From Panagrolaimus kolymaensis (taxonomy: Eukaryota > Nematoda > Chromadorea > Rhabditida > Panagrolaimidae), in the NCBI GenBank assembly GCA_028622995.1, contig JAJQJQ010000017.1:3534001-3598000 (forward strand): DNA of 64,000 nucleotides, in the 5' to 3' direction. Both the position numbers and the translations under genes were made by a program. The notes beneath the pieces are model-generated. The model had not been told where the DNA came from and ran no database searches. It worked only from the letters and a program-made list of their open reading frames with translations. Positions 61,787-64,000 of the stretch are shown piece after piece; the stretch's first letter is position 1; the number at the start of each line of letters is the position of its first letter.

Positions 61787-61985
61787 TTAAAGGGACATAG
61801 CTATTTCATGCCTTTTTTGAAATTTCGTTTGCGGGCACTGAAAGTTACACTTGGTAAGGCGCGTGTTTGAATTACCGTGTAAGACAGAAGTGACACGGTA
61901 ATTCAAACACGCGCCGCCCCGACTGTTCCTATCAGCCCCAGTATCGAAATTTTTGAAAAGGCATGAAATAGCTATGTCCCTTTAA
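61787..61985. mobile_element. TTAA-flanked MITE, copy 2, at the VPS13 start
   Basis: 199 bases, the same length and orientation as the copy at 3,709-3,907. One difference was noticed (CACTTG versus CACTTT in the left half, near 61,853). TTAA flanks both ends and the terminal repeats are intact. It ends 28 bases upstream of the VPS13 ATG, between the likely acceptor (TTATTTTTAG) and the promoter. Confidence 0.88.
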
Positions 61986-63337
61986 ATATGTTAAAATTAT
62001 GGATGGTGGTAATATAAAACATTTAAAAGAGCTACGGCACGATTTAAAAAAACGAGCAGTCATTGCAAAATGGATATCGTAACCCAGCTCAACTCAAAAT
62101 ACGAAATGGCACTAAAAACCCATCCAAAAAGGTACATATCATTTATTAGAAAAATATAATAGTATCAAAGCTTAAACAAGTGCTAATAAACTTTCAAATA
62201 AACAAAACAACTAAAAAAAATAACGATGAATCATTTTTTGCAATTGAACGAACGTCAGTCATGAACGAGAAAAAAATGAGTGAAGACTTTTTTGTTTTTG
62301 GACTGAAGTTGATTTCCAATGGCAGCCGCAGCAGTTCCAATCAACAAATGTGTGCCTCAGTTTTTTTTCCTTCAAATTATCGGGTTTTTTTGTTTCAAAC
62401 TTCTTTTTTTCAAATAGAGAGAAGAGCAATTGAAAGGCCAATAACGGGAAATGCATACGGACAATCAACAACAAAAAAATAGTTTGAAAGAAAAAACTAA
62501 CAGGATATGGAAAAAGAACAAAAAAAAAATGGTGGAAATGATTTACAAATTTGTTGTTTATACTAGTTGAGATAAAAGGCCAGGTCCATAATGGCTAGCA
62601 ACTATATATAAAGTGGAGAGAAAAAAGAACTATGATTAAAAAAGGAAAGACCGTTCGAAAAATAAGAGATCTCATAAAATAAAATAATAATATTCTAGAA
62701 AACTATAATAATAATAAAAACTTAATTATTTAGCTGTTGTTTTGTTTGCTTCATAATATGTATTCCTTTTTCTCGCTCACTGATGATGACTGACAACAAA
62801 CAAGTGAAAGTGGTCCTTTTTTAGGGAATGAGAAACGTAAAAAGCGATGAAAAACAACAACAAAAAAATGTTTCATGCAAGCAAGCGAGCAGCATTCATC
62901 CATTTTGCTTTCTTGATGATGGCTAGTGGGATGGATAGCTTTAAAATTATAAAAAGTATTAAAAGAAAAACATTGATTTATTGTTTAAAATTCAAAATAA
63001 AAATTTAGAAATCACAACACATAAAAAAGGGAAACTCTAAAAGGTGGAGTTTTTTTTGATGAAAAAGAAAACATTAGAGCGCAGATGCAAACAAACAACA
63101 AAACAACCACCATTTTCAGTGGCCGCACTTTTATCTTATCGATGCAATGAATATCGAAAGACGCACAGGCTGCAGTTCAGTCATTCACAGAACTTTAACG
63201 TCAAAAAAAAAGAATGAGAGAAACTTTGTTGTTTAAAAAACATAACAATAATTTATTTTCTTTGAAACACATGTGTTAATAACAACCCGTAAACAAATGG
63301 AATTATAACATTTAAAAATTTTATACAAAGTTTGAAT
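61986..63337. other. Intergenic between RAD54 and VPS13
   Basis: About 1.35 kb between two minus-strand genes: VPS13 promoter at the left and RAD54 3' end at the right. AT-rich, many A-runs and GAAA-rich stretches. Open frames are short and low-complexity. Nothing recognised. Confidence 0.45.

Positions 63338-64000
<663 letters not shown>

Overview
The window is eukaryotic nuclear DNA, almost certainly from a nematode. It is AT-rich. Its genes are split by many 40-60 base introns with GT..AG ends and T-rich acceptors (TTTTNAG). Several start codons sit a few bases after a bare acceptor, as in spliced-leader trans-splicing. One protein is nearly superimposable on the nematode adaptor MEL-26. 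Species cannot be determined from the sequence alone. All CDS coordinates are spans that include introns.

Layout. 0.1-2.0 kb (-): a secreted or surface protein with two trypsin folds in tandem, the first lacking all three catalytic residues. 2.5-4.7 kb (-): eIF2B delta. 5.3-7.3 kb (-): an anion-type pentameric ligand-gated channel lacking the first Cys of the Cys-loop. 8.2-10.3 kb (+): a leucine-rich-repeat membrane protein. 10.4-11.3 kb (-): an unrecognised single-pass protein. 11.5-13.6 kb (-): a coiled-coil protein interrupted by one in-frame TAA. 13.9-15.5 kb: a large foldback repeat. 18.4-30.3 kb (+): a p130Cas/NEDD9-like scaffold with a 5.8 kb first intron that holds two more foldbacks and a tRNA-like relic.

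31.6-32.9 kb (+): MEL-26 (MATH-BTB, Cul3 adaptor). 33.2-34.3 kb (-): a second S1 protease. 34.9-36.3 kb (+): a CK1/tau-tubulin-kinase-like kinase. 36.7-37.8 kb (+): splicing factor YJU2/CCDC94. 39.5-40.3 kb: spliced exons of unclear coding status. 40.3-41.9 kb (+): an ornithine-decarboxylase fold without its catalytic residues, resembling an antizyme inhibitor. 42.7-44.8 kb (+): CTNNBL1. 45.5-46.2 kb (+): ferritin heavy chain. 46.7-49.6 kb (+): a co-Smad (SMA-4/SMAD4). 50.1-61.8 kb (-): a complete VPS13. 63.3-64.0 kb (-): the C-terminal end of RAD54, cut by the window edge.

The genes are a mixed housekeeping and signalling set with no single shared pathway. YJU2 and CTNNBL1 are both spliceosome-linked. 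The most unusual content is a series of enzyme or receptor folds that have lost hallmark residues (protease domain 1, the ODC-like protein, the Cys-less channel), plus a set of palindromic elements. Two TTAA-flanked MITE families have inserted close to the start codons of VPS13 and ferritin.
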